Below, one piece after another: positions 44,409 to 53,259 of a DNA stretch of 64,000 nt. Each line of letters starts with the position of its first letter. The stretch's first letter is position 1. The notes beneath the pieces are model-generated. The model made no database searches. It worked only from the letters and a program-made list of their open reading frames with translations, and had not been told where the DNA came from. Source of the stretch: an uncultured Shimia sp. (GTDB lineage Bacteria; Pseudomonadota; Alphaproteobacteria; Rhodobacterales; Rhodobacteraceae); NCBI RefSeq assembly GCF_947493595.1, contig NZ_CANLRL010000001.1:744001-808000 (forward strand), given 5' to 3'. Both the position numbers and the translations under genes were made by a program.

Positions 44409-45449
44409 CTACTCTCCCTTTTCAAATGTTAGCGCATCCGCCCCAAGCGGAAGAACCATCTTGGTCACGATGCCAGCGGGCAGGGCGTCCAAGCTGTATT
44501 TCCATTGCGGATTGCGGTCTTTGTCGATGATCTGTGCGCGGATGCCTTCGAGAAAATCGCCATCCTCCATGGCGCGGAAGGTGAAGCGGTATTCCTGATC
44601 CAGCGCAAAGCGGATGTCGTCGCGTTGGCGCACGCGGTGGATGATCTCCTGTGCGGCCCCCATGGCGATGGGGGAATTGCGGGAGAGTTTTTTCAGGGCT
44701 CCGGTGGCAAATTCGCTGTCGGAAAACTTCAGCGCGTTCAATATGTCGTTGAGGGTCTCACCGCCAAAGTGCGCGTCGATGTCGGCCTGTTGTGTGGTGA
44801 GCGGCCCAGCCTCCGGCTCGCTCGCGGCGGCGTCGATCAGCGCATAATCCGCTGTTTCCTCGAGTTGGGTAATCAAGGCGGGCCATGCATCTTGCGGGAT
44901 GAAGTAGTCCGCGAAGCCTGCGTAGATCGCGTCTGCGGCATTCAGGCGGGCGGCAGTGAGGCCGAGGTATTCGCCAAGCCGACCGGGCGCACGCGCAAGG
45001 ATCAGAGAGCCACCCACGTCAGGAACAAGGCCAATGCCACACTCTGGCATGGCGATTTGACTGCTCTCGCCCACGATACGGTGGGAGCCATGACAGCCCA
45101 CACCCACGCCGCCACCCATGGTGAAGCCCTGCATGAAGCTGACCACGGGTTTGGGGAACTCAAAGAGTTTGGCGTTCATGCGGTATTCGTCGGCCCAGAA
45201 TTTCCGGCCATAGGCAAAGTCGCCCTTGGTGCCGGTCTCATAGAGTTCGGCAATATCGCCGCCCGCGCAGAAGGCTTTTTCGCCTTCCGCGTCGATGACG
45301 ATCATTTTGACTTCGTCATCCGTGGCCCAGACGTCGAGCGCGTCTTCGATGGCGATGCACATGTCATAGGACATGGCGTTGAGCGCTTTGGGACGGGTGA
45401 AGGTGATGCGGCCGGTTTGACCAGCTTTGCGAAAGGAGATGTCAGACAC
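44409..45449 (-). CDS. 3-hydroxyisobutyryl-CoA hydrolase
   Basis: This 346-aa member of the crotonase superfamily releases 3-hydroxyisobutyrate from CoA. The oxyanion-hole regions are AFCAGGDIAELYE and MGGGVGVGCHGSHRIV; the active-site region is MPECGIGLVPDVGGSLILA. The protein is longer than plain enoyl-CoA hydratases, with the C-terminal region typical of HIBCH (SPIAMGAAQEIIHR, IRAQIIDKDRNPQW). The first codon is GTG behind GGAGCGCCCCGC. Its position between the acyl-CoA dehydrogenase and mmsB supports the valine route over a generic hydratase. Confidence 0.9.
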   Translation of the reverse strand: MSDISFRKAGQTGRITFTRPKALNAMSYDMCIAIEDALDVWATDDEVKMIVIDAEGEKAFCAGGDIAELYETGTKGDFAYGRKFWADEYRMNAKLFEFPKPVVSFMQGFTMGGGVGVGCHGSHRIVGESSQIAMPECGIGLVPDVGGSLILARAPGRLGEYLGLTAARLNAADAIYAGFADYFIPQDAWPALITQLEETADYALIDAAASEPEAGPLTTQQADIDAHFGGETLNDILNALKFSDSEFATGALKKLSRNSPIAMGAAQEIIHRVRQRDDIRFALDQEYRFTFRAMEDGDFLEGIRAQIIDKDRNPQWKYSLDALPAGIVTKMVLPLGADALTFEKGE

Positions 45450-45468
45450 GCGGGGCGCTCCGTCTTTG

Positions 45469-45496
45469 AAAAAGGGCCGCTCCTGTAGGGCGGCCC
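45469..45496 (-). terminator. Terminator-like hairpin inside the valine gene set
   Basis: The stem GGGCCGC / GCGGCCC is followed on the minus strand by TTTTTC. It lies between the acyl-CoA dehydrogenase stop and the hydrolase start, so it may lower expression of the two downstream genes. Confidence 0.7.
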
Positions 45497-45504
45497 GGTC
45501 GTGG

Positions 45505-46644
45505 TTAGGCGGAAATCATCTGGCGGGAGATGATCAGGCGCATGATTTCATTGGTGCCTTCGAGGATCTGGTGCACACGCAGGTCGCGGACAATTTTCTC
45601 GATGCCGTAGTCCGCGAGGTAGCCATAGCCGCCGTGCAGCTGCAAGCAGCCGTTGGCAACATCAAAGGCGACGTCGGTGACCATAAGCTTGGCCATGGCG
45701 CAGAATTTAGTGGCGTCGTGGTCGCCGTTGTCGAGTTTCCATGCGGCCTGGCGCAGGAAGGTGCGGGCGGCTTGCAGTTTGGTTTCATACTCCGCGAGGC
45801 GGAATTGCAGCGCTTGGAATTGGTTGATGGATTTTCCAAAAGCTTTGCGTTCGGACATGTATTGCACGGTCAGATCCAACGCCTTCTGTGCGCCGCCAAG
45901 TGCGCCGGCGGAGATGTTCAGGCGACCACCGTCCAGACCTGCCATGGCGTAGCTGAAACCTTTGCCTTCTTCGCCAATCAGGTTGTCGGCCGGCACTTTG
46001 CAGTCGTCAAACTGGACTTGTGAGGTGGGTTGGCTGAGCCAGCCCATTTTCTTTTCCAACGCGCCAAAGGACAGGCCCTGCGCGCCGTCTTCGACCACTA
46101 CAGTGGAAATGCCTTTGGGGCCGTCTTCTCCAGTGCGCACCATACAGACATAGGCGTCGGAGTAGGATCCACCTGAGATGAAGGCTTTGGTGCCATTGAG
46201 CACGTACCCGTCGTTGGTGCGTTCGGCCCGAGTTTTCAGAGCCGCCGCGTCTGAGCCTGAGCCTGGCTCGGTCAGGCAGTAGGAAAAGACTTTTGTCATA
46301 GAGCAAAGGTCCGGCAGCCACTTCTGCTTGGTTTCCTCAGAGCCAAATTTGTCGATCATGCCACCACACATGTTGTGGATTGACAGGAAGGAGCCAACGG
46401 ACGGGCAGGCCATGGCGAGGGCCTCAAACACCAGCGTAGCGTCCAAGCGGGACAGGCCAGAGCCGCCGTATTCCTCGGATACATAGATGCCGCCCAGTCC
46501 CAGTTCCGCCAATTGTGGCCAGAGCTCTTTGGGGATAGAGCCTTCGGATTCCCAATTCTGGGCGTGAGGTGCGATATTTTCTTCGCCAAAACCTTTGGCC
46601 ATATCAAAGATCAGGGTCTGTTCTTCACTCAGTGCAAAATCCAT
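45505..46644 (-). CDS. Isobutyryl-CoA dehydrogenase-type acyl-CoA dehydrogenase
   Basis: This 379-aa FAD enzyme oxidises an acyl-CoA to its 2-enoyl form. It has the signatures YCLTEPGSGSDAAALKTRA, FISGGSYSDAYVCMVRTG, MGWLSQPTSQVQFDDCKVP and the C-terminal VHQILEGTNEIMRLIISRQM, which holds the catalytic Glu. With the hydrolase, mmsB and mmsA nearby, isobutyryl-CoA is the likely substrate; the sequence alone would allow other short branched acyl-CoAs. It begins the run of three valine genes on the minus strand. Confidence 0.88.
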   Translation of the reverse strand: MDFALSEEQTLIFDMAKGFGEENIAPHAQNWESEGSIPKELWPQLAELGLGGIYVSEEYGGSGLSRLDATLVFEALAMACPSVGSFLSIHNMCGGMIDKFGSEETKQKWLPDLCSMTKVFSYCLTEPGSGSDAAALKTRAERTNDGYVLNGTKAFISGGSYSDAYVCMVRTGEDGPKGISTVVVEDGAQGLSFGALEKKMGWLSQPTSQVQFDDCKVPADNLIGEEGKGFSYAMAGLDGGRLNISAGALGGAQKALDLTVQYMSERKAFGKSINQFQALQFRLAEYETKLQAARTFLRQAAWKLDNGDHDATKFCAMAKLMVTDVAFDVANGCLQLHGGYGYLADYGIEKIVRDLRVHQILEGTNEIMRLIISRQMISA

Positions 46645-46869
46645 GTCTCATCCTTCAAGATCGCGGCGTCGGCGGGGCCGAGCCAAAGCGGGTGCAGATG
46701 AGGGGCAGGGGGCTAAAGCGCCGATCCGCAGCCTCCCCTCCGCGAATTGAACATGTGTTAAATTACCATCCTTGCATCAAGATTGCAAAGTGCGAATGGC
46801 GCAAAAATAGCGCTATCACGCAGCGATTATGCAGAGTGATTTTGCAGTTTTGTCGGTGTAGGTCTGTTT

Positions 46870-48759
46870 TTAGCTGGCGGCTTTGAAGTCATTCGATGCC
46901 GGCGCAGGGCCTTCTTCGGTCATTTGCGCATAGGTGACTGAGCGGTTTCGACCCGTGGACTTTGCATGGTAGAGCGCCTCGTCGGCGCGCAGCAGCAACT
47001 CTTCGGGGTCTAAATCCGAATTTGGTTCTGCGCAGGCGATGCCAAAACTGGCGGTGACGCGCAGGCTGACATTGCCGGTGCATTCTGCGGTCAAGGCAGA
47101 AATGCGATTGCGTATACGTTCTGCCACCACTTGGGCATTGTCGCAGGTGGTGTCGGGCAGGATCATGACAAATTCTTCGCCGCCATAGCGACAAACGCGA
47201 TCAGCGCGGCGCAAATTGGCCACTTGCATTAGATCAGCAACAGCACGCAGGACATCATCTCCCGCTGGATGGCCATAGGTGTCGTTCACAATCTTGAAGT
47301 GGTCGATGTCAAAAATCACCAGGGAGATACCCTGATCGGAATAGTCTTTTTCACGCCATGCCAGGGAGAGTTCGTTGTCAAACGCCTGACGATTGAGCAG
47401 GCCGGTGAGGTGGTCGCGGCTGGCAGTGTCCAGGGCGTTCTTGTGTAGTTGTTGCAGGTTTGAGCGCTCCTGATCCAACACCTCGGCGCGGGTTACCGCG
47501 CTGGTGACCCTGCGGCCCACTTTTACGCTGTAGGCGCAGATAAACAAGACAAAGGCATGGGTGGCGAGGTACACGCCGTGATAAGTGTTGGAGACGATGA
47601 TGTCATTGACGCCAGCGAGCAGTGGCACAAACCATCCCAAAGTGAAAAACCAGGCGTCAGGCACGCGTTTGATAATGGCGCGGGCGCTGGTCCAGAGGAT
47701 CAGGCCAAAAATCGCCACGCAGTACAACTGGATGACAAACAATTGCTCGGTGACAAACGGCAATGGGGCCGTGAGCACGATGGCGCCGCCAAGCATGGCC
47801 AATACACCGGTCACCAAAGGTCCACCAAGATCGGACAGGCGGCGCCAGACCAAAGCCTGCTGTAAGGCGTAGCCAGCCCAAGCGATCAATAAAATGTCTG
47901 CGTATTCAATCCGGACTCGCAGGGCGCGAACTTCGGGGCCAAACACCATTTCTAGCGTACCAGCCAGGATGACCGAGCGCAGCAGGAAAGCAAAAGACAC
48001 CAAAGCAAGCAGCAGGGTGGCGGGGTCTTTGCGGTACACCACAAAAAGAAACAGATTCAGAGCTGTGACCAGCAGAGTGATGCCAATGATGGCACCTTCA
48101 ATCAGGCGATCCAGGTGAGCGTCTCTTTGGAGGAAGGCCGCATCAGAGATGAACGGCGTGCGTAAAATGCCGCCATAGCTTTGCAACTCTTTGCGGACTT
48201 GAACAACGATATAGCCTTCGCCAATTTGGTTCAGTGCATAGCTTTGTTCAATCAGGGACGCGCGGATTGGTCCGGTCATTGCACCGTTGCCGCCAATACG
48301 TTCTGCATGTGCGAGGTTGTTGGCAGGCACCCAGAACACCTCATAAGCGTCAGCGACCCGCGGGAAGGCGATCGCCAAGGGCGTGGATCGTGAATATGGC
48401 AGTGTGAGGTTTATCACATAGGTGCCGGTGCCGTGGGCATGTGGATTTGTCTCGCTGGCAATGCCAGCCTCTTGCCAATCATCAGGCACGTGCAAGGTGC
48501 CCAGTTCATTGGACACGGCGGCCTCTACCGCCTCTTGGGGTGTCAGGCGAGATCCGAACTGGAACCACCAGTCGCCGCGCAATTGAGCTTTCTCTTGAGT
48601 GTCAAATGGAAACGACGAAAAGTCGCGCTCTGGCCCCGGTCCGCTATGGGCCTGGGCAGTGGTGATCAGTGTTTCTGACAGGAAAACACAGGTCATCACA
48701 ACCGTGACGGCGTGAAGTATCGCACGTGCAATTTTGAGGTGCATGGGCCTGTGTCTCAT
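46870..48759 (-). CDS. 7TMR-DISM diguanylate cyclase (GGDEF)
   Basis: This 629-aa inner-membrane protein has a signal or first helix (~10-36) and a periplasmic 7TMR-DISM extracellular domain (~50-195, LHVPDDWQ, YVINLTLPYS). Seven membrane segments follow (~208-415), then a short coiled linker and a GGDEF domain (~455-615). The active site is GGEEF (526-530). The inhibitory I-site RxxD (RRAD, 517-520) is in place five residues before it, so it should be active and feedback-controlled by cyclic di-GMP. The CtrA box at 48796-48811 is the likely control point. Confidence 0.92.
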   Translation of the reverse strand: MRHRPMHLKIARAILHAVTVVMTCVFLSETLITTAQAHSGPGPERDFSSFPFDTQEKAQLRGDWWFQFGSRLTPQEAVEAAVSNELGTLHVPDDWQEAGIASETNPHAHGTGTYVINLTLPYSRSTPLAIAFPRVADAYEVFWVPANNLAHAERIGGNGAMTGPIRASLIEQSYALNQIGEGYIVVQVRKELQSYGGILRTPFISDAAFLQRDAHLDRLIEGAIIGITLLVTALNLFLFVVYRKDPATLLLALVSFAFLLRSVILAGTLEMVFGPEVRALRVRIEYADILLIAWAGYALQQALVWRRLSDLGGPLVTGVLAMLGGAIVLTAPLPFVTEQLFVIQLYCVAIFGLILWTSARAIIKRVPDAWFFTLGWFVPLLAGVNDIIVSNTYHGVYLATHAFVLFICAYSVKVGRRVTSAVTRAEVLDQERSNLQQLHKNALDTASRDHLTGLLNRQAFDNELSLAWREKDYSDQGISLVIFDIDHFKIVNDTYGHPAGDDVLRAVADLMQVANLRRADRVCRYGGEEFVMILPDTTCDNAQVVAERIRNRISALTAECTGNVSLRVTASFGIACAEPNSDLDPEELLLRADEALYHAKSTGRNRSVTYAQMTEEGPAPASNDFKAAS

Positions 48760-48795
48760 CTGGTTTTCTGTAGGAAAATTTGTGAGGCACAGGCT

Positions 48796-48811
48796 TTAAG
48801 GTCGATTTAAC
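48796..48811. promoter_or_regulatory. Perfect CtrA binding site upstream of the diguanylate cyclase
   Basis: TTAA-GGTCGAT-TTAAC matches the full consensus TTAA-N7-TTAAC. It lies 37 bp before the cyclase start codon. I saw no other perfect full site in the intergenic regions of the window. Confidence 0.7.
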
Positions 48812-48925
48812 TCGCTAACAAGAGCGGTGGTTTTGGCGGGCAAAAATAGGCGGAAATTGGATCAAACTTTAGCGGGCCTGTGGAAATTTGCTCAACTGCC
48901 GCCAGTCGTGATGTGACGTTGTGCT

Positions 48926-49345
48926 CTAATCTGCTGTGCTGAGAAGTTGGTCGAGGCTGGATTGAGGCAGGCCAAGAATGGCGAGCGCCTCGATTTCGTT
49001 CTCCTGCAGGATGGGCACAACTGACGGAAAAGGCTCCCAGCTGCGCAAGGCCAGGCGCGCCAGTTTTTTGCCGATGTCGCTTGGCGCGAAGTAGATGATC
49101 AACGTCTCGGCATTGTTGCCGGTAAACGCCTCCGCCTTTTTGGCCTGCGCCTTCATAAGTTCAAGGTAGTCTTCATCCCAGCCAGTTAGGGCGCTGAGGT
49201 CGACAAACTGTTTTTGGCCCGGTTGGAAATCCGGGTGTTGAGCATAGGCGGTAAAGGCTTGCAACGTGTCGGTCATATTGGCGTGGCCGTCGTAGCGGAC
49301 ATAGACCAAGCCGATGGTGGGGATGATCCGAAAACTCACTGACAA
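48926..49345 (-). CDS. STAS/SpoIIAA-like small protein
   Basis: This 139-aa soluble protein alternates beta and alpha elements (FRIIPTIGLVYVRYDGHANMTD, FVDLSALTGWDEDYLELMKAQAKKA, ETLIIYFAPSDIGKKLARLALRSW). This fits the SpoIIAA-like/STAS-type fold of small Roseobacter proteins. The function is unknown. The first codon is TTG at 49345, with AAAGGAG placed correctly before it. It lies upstream of the cyclase gene on the same strand, separated by 166 bp that hold the CtrA site. Confidence 0.6.
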   Translation of the reverse strand: MSVSFRIIPTIGLVYVRYDGHANMTDTLQAFTAYAQHPDFQPGQKQFVDLSALTGWDEDYLELMKAQAKKAEAFTGNNAETLIIYFAPSDIGKKLARLALRSWEPFPSVVPILQENEIEALAILGLPQSSLDQLLSTAD

Positions 49346-49366
49346 GTTTACACGCTCCTTTTACCT

Positions 49367-49398
49367 AAAAAAACGGGCGGCCCGGAGCCGCCCGTTTG
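49367..49398 (-). terminator. Terminator downstream of mmsA
   Basis: A perfect 8-bp stem CGGGCGGC / GCCGCCCG with a 5-nt loop is followed on the minus strand by GTTTTTTT. Confidence 0.88.
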
Positions 49399-49428
49399 TA
49401 TGCAAATGATCACAGAAACGGGTCTGGA

Positions 49429-50928
49429 TCAATCCATCTGTTTGAAGTGGAACTCGCCGCCTTCTTTGATGCCCGAAGGCCAGCGGGAGGTCACGGTTTT
49501 GGTGCGTGTGTAGAACTTGAACGAGTCCGGACCATGCTGGTTCAAATCGCCAAAGGCAGATTTTTTCCAACCGCCAAAGGTGTGATAGGCCAGTGGCACA
49601 GGGATTGGCACGTTCACGCCAACCATGCCGACGTTGACGCGGTTGGCAAAGTCACGGGCGGTATCGCCATCGCGAGTGTAGATCGCGGTGCCGTTGCCGT
49701 ATTCGTGATCCATCGCCAGACCCAGCGCTTCTTCGTAAGACTGGGCACGCACCATGGACAGAACCGGACCGAAGATCTCGGTTTTGTAGATGTCCATGTC
49801 TTTGGTGACGTTATCAAACAGGTGCGGACCAACAAAGAAGCCCTCTTCGTAGCCTTGAAGGCTGAAGTCGCGGCCATCAACAACAAGATCTGCACCTTGG
49901 TCGACACCGGTTTGCACCAGGCGCAGGATGTTTTCCTGAGCGGCTTTGGTCACAACTGGACCGTAGTCCACATCGTCGCCCGCGGTGTATGGCGCGATTT
50001 TCAGCTTTTCGATGCGTGGGATCAGCTTGTCACGCAGCTTATCAGCGGTTTCTTCGCCTACAGGCACAGCCACGGAGATCGCCATGCAGCGTTCGCCAGC
50101 AGCGCCGTAGCCTGCGCCAACCAACGCGTCTGCGGCCTGATCCAGATCTGCATCCGGCATGATGATCATGTGGTTTTTCGCACCACCGAAGCACTGAACG
50201 CGCTTACCTTGGGCACAACCAGTGCCGTAGATGTATTCGGCAATAGGCGTAGAGCCCACAAAGCCAACGGACTGGATGATCGGATCATAAAGGATCGCGT
50301 CCACGGCCTCTTTGTCGCCGTTCACAACCTGAATGATGCCCTTTGGCAGGCCAGCTTCTTCAAGCAGTTCGGCCAGCATCAGCGGCACGGATGGGTCACG
50401 CTCAGATGGCTTCAGGATGAAGGCGTTGCCGCATGCGATGGCAGGTGCAAACATCCACATTGGGATCATCGCTGGGAAGTTGAATGGTGTGATACCCGCG
50501 GTCACGCCAAGCGCCTGGCGCATGGAGTAGATATCGATGCCGGGGCCGGCTGCGTCGGTGTATTCACCTTTCAACATTTGCGGTGCGGCGATGCAGTATT
50601 CTGCCACTTCCAGGCCGCGCTGGATGTCGCCTTTGGCATCCGGGAAAGTCTTGCCGTGCTCGCGGCTCAGTGCCTCAGCCAGCTTGTCCATGTCGCGGTT
50701 CAGCAGGTCAACAAACTTCATCAGCACGCGGGCGCGACGCTGTGGGTTCACGGCGGCCCAAGCAGGCTGAGCAGCCTGAGCGGCAGCGACGGCGATGTCC
50801 ATCTCAGCCTTGTTGGCCAGAGGCACTTTGGCCTGAACCTCACCGGTGGCTGGGTTGTAGACATCGGCAAAACGGCCGGACGTCCCTTTGACGTGTTCGC
50901 CGTTGATGAAATGAGTCAACTCTTGCAT
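49429..50928 (-). CDS. mmsA: Methylmalonate-semialdehyde dehydrogenase (CoA-acylating)
   Basis: This 499-aa enzyme of the aldehyde dehydrogenase superfamily turns methylmalonate semialdehyde into propionyl-CoA, the last step of valine breakdown. It shows GVTAGITPFNFPAMIPMWMF, FILKPSERDPS, FVGSTPIAEYIY, and the catalytic Cys281 in GAAGERCMAISVAV. The Phe-Gly-Gly-Ala-Lys-Asn-His segment is typical of the CoA-dependent MmsA group. It is divergent from the LysR-type gene, which probably regulates it. Confidence 0.95.
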   Translation of the reverse strand: MQELTHFINGEHVKGTSGRFADVYNPATGEVQAKVPLANKAEMDIAVAAAQAAQPAWAAVNPQRRARVLMKFVDLLNRDMDKLAEALSREHGKTFPDAKGDIQRGLEVAEYCIAAPQMLKGEYTDAAGPGIDIYSMRQALGVTAGITPFNFPAMIPMWMFAPAIACGNAFILKPSERDPSVPLMLAELLEEAGLPKGIIQVVNGDKEAVDAILYDPIIQSVGFVGSTPIAEYIYGTGCAQGKRVQCFGGAKNHMIIMPDADLDQAADALVGAGYGAAGERCMAISVAVPVGEETADKLRDKLIPRIEKLKIAPYTAGDDVDYGPVVTKAAQENILRLVQTGVDQGADLVVDGRDFSLQGYEEGFFVGPHLFDNVTKDMDIYKTEIFGPVLSMVRAQSYEEALGLAMDHEYGNGTAIYTRDGDTARDFANRVNVGMVGVNVPIPVPLAYHTFGGWKKSAFGDLNQHGPDSFKFYTRTKTVTSRWPSGIKEGGEFHFKQMD

Positions 50929-50964
50929 GGCATCCTCCTATGACATTTGAGCAAAAGAATAGGC

Positions 50965-51022
50965 TTGCAAAAATCAACGGAAAAGAGGCAACTGTTCAAA
51001 ACGGCTTTGCAAAAATGAATGG
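50965..51022. promoter_or_regulatory. Direct repeats in the mmsA-lysR intergenic region
   Basis: TTGCAAAAATCAACGG (50965-50980) and TTGCAAAAATGAATGG (51007-51022) are direct repeats 42 bp apart, about four helical turns. They are candidate sites for the LysR-type regulator. The core GCAAAAAT recurs upstream of the acyl-CoA dehydrogenase (46801-46808) and the cyclase (48840-48847). Confidence 0.45.
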
Positions 51023-51029
51023 GGGCAGC

Positions 51030-51926
51030 ATGGCGGCGCATTGGGATGACCTGCGGGTGTTTTTGGCGGTGGCGCGGGAAGAGAGCCTGTCTGCGGCGGG
51101 GCGGCGCTTGCAGGTGGATCCTGCGACAGTGGGGCGGCGGGTTGCGCGGTTGGAAACAGCGTTTGAATCGCCGTTATTTGTCAAATCGCCAACGGGGTAT
51201 GCCTTGACGGACGCGGGTCAGAGGCTGATGGGGCATGCGTTGCGGGTGGAGCAAAGCCTGCAGGAAGCCACTGAGGAAATGGTGGGGCAAAGCGCTGGCT
51301 TGTCAGGGCAAATTCGCATTGGCGCGCCAGATGGAGTGGCAAATTATCTACTGCCGGCGGTCTGTGGGCGGATTGCCGAGGCCAACCCGGATCTGGAAAT
51401 TCAAATCGTGGCTTTGCCACGCGTGGTGAGTCTGTCTCGTCGGGAGGCAGATTTGGTGGTTGCGGTGAGTGCGCCGACCGCTGGACGTTTGACGGTTCAA
51501 AAGATTACCGACTACAAACTGCATCTGGCGGCGGCCAAATGGTACCTGCGCAAGCGGCCTCAGATCACTTGCGTGGATGATCTCAAGGACCACCTTGTTA
51601 CCGGCTACATCCCGGACATGATCTTTGATAAAGAGCTGGATTACCTCAGTGAAATTGGCATTGACCGGGTGCGTTTGGCCTCCAACTCAGCCTCGGTGCA
51701 ATTCAACTGGGTGCGCAGCGGTGCGGGCATTGGCGTGGTGCATGACTTTGCCATTCCCTGGGGGCGCGGTGTCACCAAGGTTTTGGAAAATGAGGTTAGC
51801 CTGACCCGCAGTTTCTATCTGATCCGGCATGCTGATGACCGGCGGTTAGAGCGGCTCAACCGGTTCTCAGAAGCCCTGTGTGAAGGTATGCGGCAAGAGG
51901 TGGCCCACCTAGAAGGTCAAACTTGA
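51030..51926 (+). CDS. LysR-family transcriptional regulator
   Basis: This 298-aa protein has a winged helix-turn-helix at ~5-62 (WDDLRVFLAVAREESLSAAGRRLQVDPATVGRRVARLE). The effector domain follows (~95-290; LSGQIRIGAPDGVANYLLPAV, NWVRSGAGIGVVHDFAIP). The start is the ATG at 51030 because GGGGGCAGC precedes it; reading from 50940 would make the direct repeats coding. Divergence from mmsA suggests control of valine catabolism, but this is inference. Confidence 0.87.
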   Translation: MAAHWDDLRVFLAVAREESLSAAGRRLQVDPATVGRRVARLETAFESPLFVKSPTGYALTDAGQRLMGHALRVEQSLQEATEEMVGQSAGLSGQIRIGAPDGVANYLLPAVCGRIAEANPDLEIQIVALPRVVSLSRREADLVVAVSAPTAGRLTVQKITDYKLHLAAAKWYLRKRPQITCVDDLKDHLVTGYIPDMIFDKELDYLSEIGIDRVRLASNSASVQFNWVRSGAGIGVVHDFAIPWGRGVTKVLENEVSLTRSFYLIRHADDRRLERLNRFSEALCEGMRQEVAHLEGQT

Positions 51927-51994
51927 CAAGTGCTTAGGATACGGCAACGCTGATCTTTAGGGAGCGCCTAAACAAGTTCAAAGCGGAGGTCGCC

Positions 51995-52429
51995 ATGCTC
52001 GTACACCAAATTCTCAAGTCCAAAGGCTCTGAAGGAGTGCTGACTGTGAAACCGGGAACCTTGGTGGAGGAGGCGGCAAAGATCCTTGCCGAAAACGGAA
52101 TTGGGACTGTCATCGTTTCGCCCGATGGAGAGTCTCTGTCCGGTATTCTTTCGGAGCGGGACATTGTACGTGAGTTGGCCAAGCGTGGCGTGGGGTGCAT
52201 GTCTGACAAGGTTGACGATTACATGACCACGGAGCTTGTGACCTGTGGTCGCAACGATGATGCGGTATCTGTGCTTGAAAAGATGACCAAAGGGCGGTTT
52301 CGACACATGCCAGTTGTAGAGGGTGATGCGCTGGTGGGCCTTATTTCACTGGGTGATGCGGTGAAAGCGCGGCTGTCGGAAGTGGCAATGGAGAAGGATG
52401 CGCTGGAAGGCATGATCATGGGGCATTAA
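51995..52429 (+). CDS. CBS-pair domain protein
   Basis: This 144-aa protein consists of two CBS motifs (~5-60, GVLTVKPGTLVEEAAKILAENGIGTVIV; ~75-130, YMTTELVTCGRNDDAVSVLEKMTKGRFRHMPVVEGD). The family binds adenine nucleotides and often tunes partner enzymes. It has no other domain, so its target is not visible. The ATG follows AGCGGAGGTCGCC. Confidence 0.88.
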   Translation: MLVHQILKSKGSEGVLTVKPGTLVEEAAKILAENGIGTVIVSPDGESLSGILSERDIVRELAKRGVGCMSDKVDDYMTTELVTCGRNDDAVSVLEKMTKGRFRHMPVVEGDALVGLISLGDAVKARLSEVAMEKDALEGMIMGH

Positions 52430-52536
52430 GCCCGTGTCGCGACGTTCTCTGTCCGCAGAACTACCTATGTCTTAAAGAACCCTTGCAAATGGCTGCGCAA
52501 TAATGTTGCGTGCGCACAGGACCACGGGAGGCTTAC

Positions 52537-53034
52537 ATGCGCACCGCACTTTATCCAGGCACGTTTGACCCTATCACATTGGGACATATAGATATTATCC
52601 GCCGAGCGGCCGTTTTGGTCGATCGGTTGGTGATTGGTGTGGCGATCAATCGCGACAAGGGCCCGATGTTTGACCTGGAAGAGCGGGTGGCGATGATTGA
52701 GGGTGAATGTGCCAAGCTGTCCAAAGAGACCGGCACAGAGATCTTTGCGCATCCGTTTGAGAACCTGCTGATTGATTGTGCCAAAGAAGTGGGCGCACAG
52801 ATCATTGTGCGCGGGCTGCGCGCTGTGACCGACTTTGAGTATGAATATCAAATGGTTGGCATGAACCGGGCATTGGATAGCAGCATTGAGACCGTGTTCC
52901 TGATGGCGGATCTGAAACATCAGGCGATTGCGTCAAAGCTTGTCAAAGAGATCGCACGGCTGGATGGAGATGTGTCGCAATTTGTGACACCTGCGGTGAA
53001 CGCCGCACTGCTGGAGCGGTTGGGCAAAGCCTGA
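52537..53034 (+). CDS. coaD: Phosphopantetheine adenylyltransferase
   Basis: This 165-aa enzyme makes dephospho-CoA from 4'-phosphopantetheine and ATP, the fourth step of CoA synthesis. It has the nucleotidyltransferase motif YPGTFDPITLGHIDIIRRA with T/HxGH, IIVRGLRAVTDFEYEYQM and the C-terminal VKEIARLDGDVSQFV. ATG 52537 was chosen over 52510, because the upstream codons read through the GGGAGGC ribosome site. Confidence 0.96.
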   Translation: MRTALYPGTFDPITLGHIDIIRRAAVLVDRLVIGVAINRDKGPMFDLEERVAMIEGECAKLSKETGTEIFAHPFENLLIDCAKEVGAQIIVRGLRAVTDFEYEYQMVGMNRALDSSIETVFLMADLKHQAIASKLVKEIARLDGDVSQFVTPAVNAALLERLGKA

Positions 53035-53048
53035 CCTTATGCAGTCGC

Positions 53049-53127
53049 GTTAACACAAAAAACCAGGCCCCAAATCGCGTCGGTATTCTGTCGGTATCGC
53101 GACTGTTTTTGAACGGTCCGTATTGGC
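53049..53127 (+). promoter_or_regulatory. Conserved intergenic element, copy B (GTTAAC + 11-bp periodic repeat)
   Basis: This is the second copy of the element at 7564. GTTAAC is followed after 23 bases by CGTCGGTAT-TC-TGTCG and GTATCGCGACTGTTTT, then GGTCCGTATT. The 11-bp units are GTCGGTATTCT, GTCGGTATCGC and GACTGTTTTTG. It lies about 135 bp before the DUF808 gene. Confidence 0.6.
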
Positions 53128-53259
53128 GTATCCAAGTGTGACCGCGCCGCACGCTGCAACGTCTTGTGGCGCAACGGCTCTTTGCAAATCTGTCGGGGTG
53201 GGGCATGAAGAGCCAACAGGACAGACAGCCCCACCTAAGGGGCAAAAGGAGTGCGTAAG

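Noticed and set aside
49396-50943. Long open frame of ~515 codons on the plus strand
   Set aside because: It is the antisense shadow of mmsA; the translation has the composition expected of a reverse-complement reading.
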